Source: Sphingomonadaceae bacterium (lineage in GTDB: Bacteria > Pseudomonadota > Alphaproteobacteria > Sphingomonadales > Sphingomonadaceae). Taken from it: a DNA stretch of 64,000 nucleotides. Below the pieces are notes generated by a model. It searched no databases. It saw only the letters and a list, made by a program, of their open reading frames with translations, and was not told the origin of the DNA. This document shows positions 1 to 7,487 of the stretch, piece by piece. The stretch is from positions 124,001-188,000 of the forward strand of contig JAKFUU010000012.1 of assembly GCA_021732525.1 (NCBI GenBank), written 5' to 3'. The position numbers and the translations under genes were made by a program. Position 1 is the stretch's first letter; each line of letters starts with the position of its first letter.

Positions 1-166
1 CCTTCCGGATCGATGGTGCTCTGGGACCTATTTGGCTTGCCTTTGATATTGTCGGCTAATCACGATAGCGATCTCACCAGGTATTAAGTCGCTATGAGCT
101 CCATTATGATTGACTTATTTGAGCCACGGATGGTCGAAACGAAGCTGCATAAGAGCTTCCAAGACA
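1..166. other. No gene recognised at window edge
   Basis: This is the stretch downstream of the large minus-strand ATPase gene. I see no convincing coding sequence on either strand and no clear terminator hairpin. It is probably part of the same accessory island, which would continue left of the window. Confidence 0.4.
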
Positions 167-3100
167 TCAGGCGGGACTCAGCCGATGCCCCGGTTCAGTC
201 GGTGACGGCGTTGCAAACACTTTAAATCTGCTTCGCTCGCGGACCTGATCGATATTGAATTCGTACTGAGCGACGAGCGCATTTCGATATCGCAATGGAT
301 CGCAAACGATGGTCAGTTCTGCCGATTCACGGTTTCCCGCATCAAAGTGAATTCGATACACGAAGAAGCAATTGCCCCGGGTCTCTGCCGCTCGCGTCTC
401 GTTGTCAGAGAATTGGATGACTCCGGATTTGGTCTCGATGAAGCGAGCGACGAGGTCGGTTCGCTTCGGATCCGCCTTAAAGGTTTCGAGGTCAGCCTTG
501 CTCGTGAAGCTGAGGCAGTCGCAACCAAAGGCGTCCTTTCCTTGAAGAAAGGCAACGTCGAGCGGAAACCGGCCCTGTTCGATCTCGAACAGTCGCGTCC
601 AGGCCTCCGCGTCGGCGGCGCGAAACGGGTCTGCTTGGGGTGCTGCGCCGACCGGGCCTGTCGATGTCGTGATCCTCAAACCGATGACCGAATCGCCGAC
701 TGGCGCCCCCGGTCCGGTGCCCGATGGCGCGGGGGTTCCCAACAGCGTCGACGTGACTGACATCGGGACAACGGGCTTGGATGGAGGCTGCGACGGCGGC
801 GCGGTAATGAGCGGCGCCATGTCGCTGGCTACCCCGGCATGAGTGGTGCCGTCACTGCTTTCCGCTGATTTGCCGGCGTCCTTGGGGCCGCGGGCCAAAG
901 TGGTGGGATCGACCTTTGAAGGCTCGTAGCGCTCGTCAGGCTCGCTCACGTCGGCTAGCGATTGGGTCAGCTCCTCCTCAGAGAAATTCGGTAGCATTCG
1001 CGCAAGAAGTGTCCGACGCACACTGCCGTCGCGGGCCGACAGCAGCTTCGCGAAGTCGCCGCCGCTCTGAAGCTCGAAGAGCTCCGCAATGCCGTCAGCA
1101 ATCGCCTCGTGCGCCAGGAGCCCAGCCGAGTTCATGTCCCTCGAAGCGTCGATAGCGACGATCAGATCATTGCCCTGCAGGATATGCGTCCAGGGCTCGA
1201 GTGGCCCCGAGATTTGTTGATCGCCGATTGTGATGCGGATCTCGGCCGCGCGCACGATCTTGAGTGTCAGCCGATCGAACCGTTTGAGCCGTGCGGAGAC
1301 GTTGGAATCGAGCAGCCTCAGCGCCCTGATGTAAGGGCGCGCACTTTGGAGATCCGAGCGAAGTGAGGCAGCCGCGAGACTCGTTTCCTCGGTGAACTGG
1401 GTCAACTCGAGCTCGAAGTTCTGCTTGCTGAGTGCCGCCACGCCAAATCTGTCGCGGACATTCGTCGCGCTGCGTCGAGGCGGCAGGCCGATCAGTCCCA
1501 GATGCTCGCGGGCCGCCTGTGGGAAGCCACTCTGGTCAGCATAGAGCGCGTCGCTTGGTCGCACCCACTGGGTCGCGGTGCCTTTGTAGACCTGGATTTT
1601 GCCTTGGCTCAGGAAGTTCGCGCGCTCGACCGGCGCCTTGCCGATGTCGAAGGGCTCAAGCTCGAGGATCTGCTGATAGAGCCGCTTCACCACATCATCG
1701 GCGATTGGCCGCCCGGATAGCGACGTCAGCAAGTCGTAAACGTCCGCCTCCGATAGGTCGGAAAGCTCGTGGGGGACGGACGCGTTGGCAAGGCCACGTC
1801 GCCAGAGCAGCTGAGATAGCCCGTATTCGGCCTCGCTCCCGGCTGCAGCGGTTCGAGGCACATTGAAGAGGTCGGTGAGCCGTCCAGGTTGGGCCATGCA
1901 ATCAGCTGGCGCATGATGCGCGCTGTCGGCGCAGGCGAGCCATGGTGTGGTGCGGATCTGGTGGCGCACGAGGTCGGGCAGCGCTCCCTCGTATCGACGC
2001 ATTGCGGATTTGCCGTCGTACCGGCCCCTAGCTGCGACTGCAAATCGATGGGGCTCTGCCAAATCGAAGCGCGGATCGCGGGCGAGCCACGCGAGGATTG
2101 CGTCGCTTTCAGCAGTCTCAAGAATTTGGTCGAGGCCAGCGAGCGTCGAGGCATTGGCCTCCAGATTGTACCCCCATTTGAGACTCTGCCGGAGGGCCTT
2201 TTGGACGACACGGCCGTCGGTGAACTCGACTTCGTTGGGCATCGACGCCGTGAGTACATGCTGGAACCGCTCCGGGACCGGGATAGTGATCTCCCTCGGC
2301 CACCGGTTCACGCCAAGCCATTCGAAGAACGTGCTCGCGTCGCCGGCCTCGGTATCGACGCCATTTTCAAGAGGATCGGCAATCAAATAGGCTGACGCCG
2401 ATCGGTAGAGCGCGGCATTGATCCGGCCGACCTCGCCGAAACTTGCAGACAGATGGACCTCGCGCGCATCCCGCCAGCTCCCGTCGGCACAGAGCACCTT
2501 GAAGTTGGCCGGTGGCGCGCGATTGTCGGGTTGGCGCAGATATAGCGCGTAAACGGTACCCAGGAGTTCGCGCTGGATGACATTGGGATCGCGACGTTTG
2601 CTGGCGAGCGCCTGGTTAGCCTGGCTACGCAGCGCTAAGATGATACTCTGGTTGCTGAACTCGCTGACGCCGAAATGATCGAGGCGTTTGAGACGATCTC
2701 GGAATGTCTGGCCATCGAGCCCAGCGACGACCTTCGACCAAAGCGTAGGATCGATGAACCTTGCCCGCGCCCAGTCCGGGAGCACCGGCAGATGATCGCC
2801 TGACGCTGGTGGCGGGAATGGCGTGTTGGTGTTCCGCATGGGGCGACCGCCCTGATCAATGAACAGCCCACGATCGTGAAACCTCGTATCGAATGTCCGC
2901 GCCACGCCGATGATCGCGCGAGCCCGTTCGTCGATGGTAAGGTCGGCCTTCTTTAATTCCTTCACGATCGTGTCGGGAGCGAGCTGCTCGACACCAAGCC
3001 GTGCGAGCACGTCCCGCTCTGCATTGTCGTCGAGTTTCGCGAGATCCTTGAACAATCGCGTGGGCAGATAGGATTGGTAACCGGGCGGTCCGATCCGGGC

Positions 3101-4447
3101 TTCCGCCGGTTTGATGCGGCGCCCGCGGATCGCCGGCACGATTCGTCTGCTCCAGGCGCTCGCGTATACGGCCTCCTCGAAATTGGCGAGCGACTCGGGA
3201 AAATCGCCGCTCCTAGCGAGAAAGCCCAGAACGTTCGCTTTCTGGTCGCGAGCAACCGTCTCTAGCGCCTCCGTGTAGAGATCGGCGAGCATTCGCAGCA
3301 CGCCAGCGTTCAATTCCGACCCGGTCTTGAGCGATTTGCGGTTGGAATCGAGTTCTAGGGTTGCGTGAAGCAATGCCGGAAATGGCAACGCGATGCTGGT
3401 CGGAAAGTAGCTGTGCAGATAACCGGTGGCATTAACCTCGTCGGTGCGCAGCGCAACAGCAGCCTCATAGGGGACGGCCTTTTGCCCTGCCTTCGGTGCG
3501 AGCTCACCCGTCCGGCGGTAACAGAGCCAATGCTGCTCGGAGCTTACACCGTCGATCGTCACCTCAAGGAGCTCGGCGTTGCGACCAAGCTTCCGGCTTT
3601 CCCACACGACCTCCGGCTGCCCTTCAATCCGAAGCGTAATCGACCTCAGCGTTTCGACGAAGAGCAGGAACGTCGGCTTGAACTCGGCAGCCTGCGCAGT
3701 AGCGCGATCGAACGCGCGTGGTTCGTCAAACGGCGCCGCAACAACGGTGTCGAAGCCTTCCGCACGAACCGACCGCGCACGGTGTAGAAGCGACCTCGCT
3801 TGCGCATCGCCGACCCGTTCGATTTCCTCGCCCATTGCGGGGAATGCCAGCGAGGGAATGGGGCGCTCATCTTCCAGCGCGACAATCCTGCGGACGCCGG
3901 GTGTGCTGTCGACCAGGTCCGCGATGATCCCGGCCGCATGTTCCGCCGAAAATCCCATCTCAAGCGCGCCGCTCGATATGATTGGCTCGTGGGACCAGTT
4001 CAGTAGCGCGCGGAAGCCCAGCCCCTTCGCGCCTATGAGCTTGCGCTTCCGCGACGGCTTGTCGCTCGTATGCGCGGTCATCAGCGACTCGACACCACTC
4101 GACCGGAACGGCTCGCCGCTGTTGGCGACGAGGAGGCCATCGTGGGAGATCTCGATTAACACCCGCCCCTCGCCGCCAGCTTCGGCGGCAGCGTCGGCCG
4201 CATTCTGGACCATCTCCAACAGCTCTCGGCCCGCATAATCGTCGGCGATCTGCCTTTCGCTGCGAACTTGGCCCAGCAGCAGCCGAGGCTTGGTCCGATA
4301 GACCGAGAGCGTCGAAGCGACTTCGCTCTCGATAAAACGCTGCCACTCCAGCGCGGTGCTCGGTTCCTCGTCGACGGAAAGCTCCGGTGTGTCGATGTCA
4401 CAGTCAATTGTTCGGGTCGCTACCATGGGCACATGGCTTAACTGCAT
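167..4447 (-). CDS. Sacsin/HSP90-like GHKL ATPase with C-terminal DUF3883 (NO VEIN-type) domain
   Basis: A very large protein (about 1,426 residues). The N-terminus is a GHKL ATPase of the sacsin type: an N-box with ELLEMVQNAADA (Asn about 82, Asp about 85), a G1-like segment VANSGEPF (about 107-114) and the glycine-rich lid IGAKGLGF (about 138-145). The middle 1,000 residues show no domain I recognise. After a proline-rich linker (about 1190-1275), the last 150 residues resemble DUF3883: an FGCD segment, then FIETKSG (E-x-K), then a segment reading NETRAAETRGNCFFVYRI. DUF3883 is a restriction-endonuclease-like fold, so the likely picture is an ATP-switch protein carrying a nuclease or DNA-binding module. 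Such fusions are frequent in defence islands. The start is uncertain: TTG 4462, ATG 4447 and ATG 4426 are all in frame and none has a good Shine-Dalgarno; I use 4447. The function as defence is inference. Confidence 0.8.
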   Translation of the reverse strand: MQLSHVPMVATRTIDCDIDTPELSVDEEPSTALEWQRFIESEVASTLSVYRTKPRLLLGQVRSERQIADDYAGRELLEMVQNAADAAAEAGGEGRVLIEISHDGLLVANSGEPFRSSGVESLMTAHTSDKPSRKRKLIGAKGLGFRALLNWSHEPIISSGALEMGFSAEHAAGIIADLVDSTPGVRRIVALEDERPIPSLAFPAMGEEIERVGDAQARSLLHRARSVRAEGFDTVVAAPFDEPRAFDRATAQAAEFKPTFLLFVETLRSITLRIEGQPEVVWESRKLGRNAELLEVTIDGVSSEQHWLCYRRTGELAPKAGQKAVPYEAAVALRTDEVNATGYLHSYFPTSIALPFPALLHATLELDSNRKSLKTGSELNAGVLRMLADLYTEALETVARDQKANVLGFLARSGDFPESLANFEEAVYASAWSRRIVPAIRGRRIKPAEARIGPPGYQSYLPTRLFKDLAKLDDNAERDVLARLGVEQLAPDTIVKELKKADLTIDERARAIIGVARTFDTRFHDRGLFIDQGGRPMRNTNTPFPPPASGDHLPVLPDWARARFIDPTLWSKVVAGLDGQTFRDRLKRLDHFGVSEFSNQSIILALRSQANQALASKRRDPNVIQRELLGTVYALYLRQPDNRAPPANFKVLCADGSWRDAREVHLSASFGEVGRINAALYRSASAYLIADPLENGVDTEAGDASTFFEWLGVNRWPREITIPVPERFQHVLTASMPNEVEFTDGRVVQKALRQSLKWGYNLEANASTLAGLDQILETAESDAILAWLARDPRFDLAEPHRFAVAARGRYDGKSAMRRYEGALPDLVRHQIRTTPWLACADSAHHAPADCMAQPGRLTDLFNVPRTAAAGSEAEYGLSQLLWRRGLANASVPHELSDLSEADVYDLLTSLSGRPIADDVVKRLYQQILELEPFDIGKAPVERANFLSQGKIQVYKGTATQWVRPSDALYADQSGFPQAAREHLGLIGLPPRRSATNVRDRFGVAALSKQNFELELTQFTEETSLAAASLRSDLQSARPYIRALRLLDSNVSARLKRFDRLTLKIVRAAEIRITIGDQQISGPLEPWTHILQGNDLIVAIDASRDMNSAGLLAHEAIADGIAELFELQSGGDFAKLLSARDGSVRRTLLARMLPNFSEEELTQSLADVSEPDERYEPSKVDPTTLARGPKDAGKSAESSDGTTHAGVASDMAPLITAPPSQPPSKPVVPMSVTSTLLGTPAPSGTGPGAPVGDSVIGLRITTSTGPVGAAPQADPFRAADAEAWTRLFEIEQGRFPLDVAFLQGKDAFGCDCLSFTSKADLETFKADPKRTDLVARFIETKSGVIQFSDNETRAAETRGNCFFVYRIHFDAGNRESAELTIVCDPLRYRNALVAQYEFNIDQVRERSRFKVFATPSPTEPGHRLSPA

Positions 4448-4881
4448 GGGCGGCAATCGCAATCGTCGATCAGATCAGATCGGAAGTCAGCGTCGTGCAA
4501 TCCGGGCGACTCCGTTAAAGATGCTCACCAAACTGGGATCACCTCTAGTCCGACTTACAAAGCGGATTGTCAGCAATTGGAGGAGCGTAGCCCGGCGAGG
4601 CAACGGCGACAATCGGGCGCGATGCCGCTGGTTTGCTTCGGTCGGCTTGATCGTCTGTTTCCTCCGGAACGGCACGTAGACCAATTCGTGTCTGTACGGC
4701 CGGATTTGGTCGAGAGTTGTCGATGTTGATTGCCTCATTAGACTGCTGCTTTCGGCGCTCAGCGCGCGGAACCCGCCCTTTATCAAACTGCCCCGAAGCT
4801 GCCGATCGTAGTTCGCGGGGCGAACGGCTGGTTTCAGCTAAGGTCAGCGCTAAGCGGCCACCCTCCGGCGCGTCACTCTTC
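4448..4881. other. Non-coding gap inside the accessory region
   Basis: These 434 bases separate two minus-strand genes and hold no ORF that looks real on either strand. The only structure I see is a short perfect hairpin at 4811-4825 (GTTCGC, loop GGG, GCGAAC), downstream of the small nuclease-like gene but without a T-tract on either strand. A promoter for the large ATPase gene should lie here; I cannot point to clear -35/-10 boxes. Confidence 0.4.
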
Positions 4882-5310
4882 TCAGCCTTGCCCGGCCAAG
4901 GCTCTGAGACGGGATAGGCCTATGCGACGCTGGCCATTCTTCGCCATCGCGCCCGCAGAAAGCCAAGCGATTTCGCCTGGACCATCGTAGACCACCTCCG
5001 CCTCGGCCGGCGAAACGATCCGCAGCACCACCAGCCGATCGCAGGTGTCGTACATCGAGATCGCCTTCCCCGCAGTCAGCTTTATCTGCACATCGCCATT
5101 TTCGTCATAGGCGTCGTGGCGCGGCTCGGACGGGGGATAGAGCTTGAGGCCCAGTGCTTCGGCAGCAATCACTTCACCAATCGAGCCGACGAGATGTCCG
5201 TCAGGGGTGAACGGCCGGCCGGGATACAAGTCAGAGAGCTCTTGCACCGCTTCATAGATCTTGGCGACAGGCTCAGGCAGTGGAATACGGCGGAACGGTT
5301 CGGTCGACAC
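4882..5310 (-). CDS. Small PD-(D/E)XK-like protein (DUF6998-like)
   Basis: A 142-residue soluble protein. The core reads GHLVGSIGEVIAAEALGL, then RHDAYDENGDVQIKLTAGK. The order Glu (about 46), Asp (about 66), Gln-Ile-Lys (Lys about 77) matches the spaced acid, acid, hydrophobic-Lys pattern of PD-(D/E)XK nuclease folds. The segment PGRPFTPDGHLVGSIGE is what I recall for proteins labelled DUF6998; that family name is from memory. A TTG codon at 5325 would lengthen the frame, but a strong TTGGAGG ends 8 bases before GTG 5310, so I place the start at that GTG. It is co-directional with the large GHKL ATPase gene but 434 bases upstream of it. No experimental function is known to me. Confidence 0.7.
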   Translation of the reverse strand: MSTEPFRRIPLPEPVAKIYEAVQELSDLYPGRPFTPDGHLVGSIGEVIAAEALGLKLYPPSEPRHDAYDENGDVQIKLTAGKAISMYDTCDRLVVLRIVSPAEAEVVYDGPGEIAWLSAGAMAKNGQRRIGLSRLRALAGQG

Positions 5311-5547
5311 AAGTTGTACCTCCAAGGCGAGAATTCATAATAGACAAGGTCTGCAGCCCGGCCAACAGAGGCCACCCTTCACCCAGCTCAAGGGCGCGCG
5401 AGGCTCTGCCAATTCGGACTATCTTGTATCCGTAATGCGGCCTCGTACCCTCGCTCTTATTTAACCTGATGCGGTTATCGAGTGGGGAGGAGCCACACAT
5501 GTGCCCCTAGCGACAGGCTTTCGGAATGGGAGGCGGCAGCCTTGGAA

Positions 5548-6204
5548 ATGACAACCCTAACGCGAGGTCGACACTCGATCAGGGAGCCGATCCCAGAGAT
5601 TTTTCAGGCCTCGGAGCTGCTCTCGCAAGCGGCTGATGCTCATCTCCAAGGTAACTTTGCCGAGGCCGAGACTTTGTTGATCCATGCTAATATGCCGGCG
5701 GTGTACGAGTGGGCCTGGGTTGATTGGCAGAAGCCAAGTCTAAATATCCGCATTCCCAGACCGGAAAACGACACAAAGAAGCTACCCAAAGACCAGCTCG
5801 ACCCGACTAGGGCTCCAAAGGCAGCCACTAAGCGCAATGTGTTGGCCCGTGACGGATACCGCTGCCGCTACTGCGGCATTCCCGTGATCGATGCAGACAT
5901 CAGGAAACTCTTGCACAGCCTATATCCCGTTGCAGTGCCGTGGGTGAGCAGCGTGCCCGAGAAGCAACATGCCGCCTTCTCATGTTTCTGGCTTCAGTAC
6001 GATCATGTTGTGCCCCATAGCCATGGCGGGCGATCTGACGAAGACAATGTCGTCATTAGCTGCGCCCTCTGTAACTTTGGCAAGCTCGATTACACTGTGA
6101 GGCAACTCGACATTGCTGATCCGCGGACGAGGTCCCCTCAGCCTGTCGAATGGGATGGGCTTGAGCGGTTACGTGGCGCGCCGAGCGCCAGCTCGCGTTC
6201 TTAG
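5548..6204 (+). CDS. HNH endonuclease with N-terminal extension
   Basis: A 218-residue protein whose C-terminal half is a zinc-ribbon HNH nuclease: CRYC (Cys 106, 109), YDHVVPHSHGG (Asp 152, His 153, the catalytic pair), Asn 167, and CALCN (Cys 172, 175, Asn 176). The four cysteines fit the structural zinc site and DH...N...N the metal-dependent nicking site. The first 100 residues include an alpha-helical stretch around 20-48 and match nothing I know. A GTG at 5482 would extend the frame by 22 residues without a Shine-Dalgarno; ATG 5548 has GGAGG 14 bases upstream, which is somewhat far, so the start is moderately sure. The next gene begins 6 bases downstream, suggesting an operon. Candidate restriction or defence effector. 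Confidence 0.8.
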   Translation: MTTLTRGRHSIREPIPEIFQASELLSQAADAHLQGNFAEAETLLIHANMPAVYEWAWVDWQKPSLNIRIPRPENDTKKLPKDQLDPTRAPKAATKRNVLARDGYRCRYCGIPVIDADIRKLLHSLYPVAVPWVSSVPEKQHAAFSCFWLQYDHVVPHSHGGRSDEDNVVISCALCNFGKLDYTVRQLDIADPRTRSPQPVEWDGLERLRGAPSASSRS

Positions 6205-6210
6205 CTAGCT

Positions 6211-6951
6211 ATGAGCAGAGTATCGCAGCCCTCAGGGGAACGCGGGAGCCTCAAATGGATCCAGCGGGCCGTGAACGAAGCATGGCCATCGCTTAACGAG
6301 CCCATCCTCAAGGCGGTGGGCAAAGATCAGGCGATCGATTGGCGTTCGCCGCTCCATTCCGATGACTATGCGGAGTATCGCGACGGCGCCTTCCTTGAAC
6401 GGCTCGGCCATGGCCATCTACGGCCACAACTCGCTGCCTACTGGCCGACTGGCGGTCCCCAATGGGACGCCCTTGGCGTGACATCAAGCGGGACGGTGCT
6501 CCTCGTCGAAGCCAAGGCGCATGTCGCGGAAATGTGCTCGCCTGGCTCAGGTGCGAGTGAAGCCTCGCTGAAGCTCATCAAACTCCGCCTCCACGAGACT
6601 GCCGAGGCCCTGCGCGCCAAGCGCGAGCGGGCAGACTGGCATGTTGTCTTCTATCAGCTCGCGAACCGCTTGGCACACCTGCACTGGTTTCGTGATCTAG
6701 GGGTCGACGCACGGCTGGTCTTGGTCAACTTTCTCAACGACAAAGAAATGGCGGGGCCTACCTCGGCGGCAGAGTGGATGGCGGCCTACCATGTCGCGCT
6801 TCACGCACTTGGCCTCAGTCCGCGGCATCGCTTGGCACATTATGTGATCGAGGTGTTCCCTGACGTAAGCAGTCACCTCGGCACATCAACAAGCGCGCTC
6901 CCAGACCCTGCGATTTACACCGGCAAGCCCGACGATTTGATCGAGAAGTGA
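6211..6951 (+). CDS. Uncharacterised protein with PD-(D/E)XK-like core
   Basis: A 246-residue soluble protein. Residues 80-105 read TGGPQWDALGVTSSGTVLLV followed by EAKAHVAEM: an Asp (86) in a beta-turn, a hydrophobic strand, then E-A-K (100-102). This is the usual D...ExK signature of the restriction-endonuclease fold, and an upstream helix with conserved-looking acidic residues would supply the remaining ligand. No DNA-binding domain is apparent. It starts 6 bases after the HNH nuclease stop codon and so is probably co-transcribed and translationally linked with it. I do not recognise a named family; the nuclease assignment rests on the motif only. Confidence 0.65.
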   Translation: MSRVSQPSGERGSLKWIQRAVNEAWPSLNEPILKAVGKDQAIDWRSPLHSDDYAEYRDGAFLERLGHGHLRPQLAAYWPTGGPQWDALGVTSSGTVLLVEAKAHVAEMCSPGSGASEASLKLIKLRLHETAEALRAKRERADWHVVFYQLANRLAHLHWFRDLGVDARLVLVNFLNDKEMAGPTSAAEWMAAYHVALHALGLSPRHRLAHYVIEVFPDVSSHLGTSTSALPDPAIYTGKPDDLIEK

Positions 6952-6987
6952 CAAAACGCTAGCCACGCACATCTACAGGTACCCCAA

Positions 6988-7221
6988 ATGCTCGACGAAA
7001 ATGAACGCGATTGTCTCAGCCAGTTAACCGAAAACGTAATGTGGGCATCAAGCGCATGGTGGCATGACGGCTTAACTGATGTGCTACGTGACTTGCAGAC
7101 GAGAGGGTTTGTAGGCTGTCGGAACCGCGATGGTGAGGCTGCCGATCCGTTAGACATCGACGATGGTGCATATTGGTTTATTACTGACCTAGGGCGGGCA
7201 GCACTCAGCGCCCAGAGCTGA
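6988..7221 (+). CDS. Small hypothetical protein, possibly winged-helix-like
   Basis: A 77-residue acidic protein beginning MLDENERDCLSQLTENV. It has a helix-rich N-terminus, a segment LTDVLRDLQTRGFVGCRNRDG that could be a recognition helix plus start of a wing, and a final strand YWFITDLGRAAL typical of the end of small winged-helix (MarR/PadR-like) folds ('...Y.lT.lGraaL'). That reading is tentative. It lies 36 bases after the PD-(D/E)XK-like gene, is the last gene before the putative attachment site, and could be a regulator or an accessory subunit. Confidence 0.5.
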   Translation: MLDENERDCLSQLTENVMWASSAWWHDGLTDVLRDLQTRGFVGCRNRDGEAADPLDIDDGAYWFITDLGRAALSAQS

Positions 7222-7309
7222 GCCAAGGACTTCGGAGCTCTGCAGGCACGCTATTCGTTAAGCTTGTCGACCAAAACGCTGAACCGAACTGCCGTTAGAT
7301 TAACGAAAA

Positions 7310-7331
7310 TGTGGGGGAGAGTGTGGGGGAG
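7310..7331. repeat. Direct repeat TGTGGGGGAG x2
   Basis: TGTGGGGGAG occurs at 7310-7319 and again at 7322-7331, separated by two bases. It sits 52 bases before the tRNA-end-like sequence. Short tandem direct repeats flanking an attachment core are typical of integrase arm-type binding sites; that role here is inference. Confidence 0.55.
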
Positions 7332-7382
7332 GCTTTGATCTGATCTCAACAACAGCTTTGATATCAGAGCGTTATTGGACTG

Positions 7383-7412
7383 GTTCGATTCAAGCCCTGT
7401 CCACCACCACCA
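7383..7412 (+). mobile_element. tRNA 3'-end-like sequence, candidate island attachment site
   Basis: The sequence has a canonical T-loop (GTTCGATTC, 7383-7391), then AAGC, a seven-base acceptor-like strand CCTGTCC (7396-7402), a discriminator A and CCA repeated three times. The 5' side of the T-stem (ACTGG) does not pair properly with CAAGC, and there is no D- or anticodon arm upstream, so this is not an intact tRNA. Such tails are what site-specific integration into a tRNA gene leaves at the far end of an island. The intact tRNA would be expected to have a 5' acceptor strand GGACAGG and to lie beyond the left edge. Confidence 0.55.
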
Positions 7413-7487
7413 TTTTGCGGAAGATGTTGCTTTTAGGATATGTTTGTTATCCGCGTGTGGATTTTTCGCGGAGCTTTGTTTGCAGCG

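Noticed and set aside
7376-7412. A complete tRNA gene near the island end
   Set aside because: Only the T-loop, the 3' acceptor strand and CCA are present; no D- or anticodon arm upstream and the T-stem mismatches.
7451-7471. Terminator hairpin after the patatin gene (CCGCG/CGCGG)
   Set aside because: The stem is only five pairs with an 11-base loop; too weak to claim.
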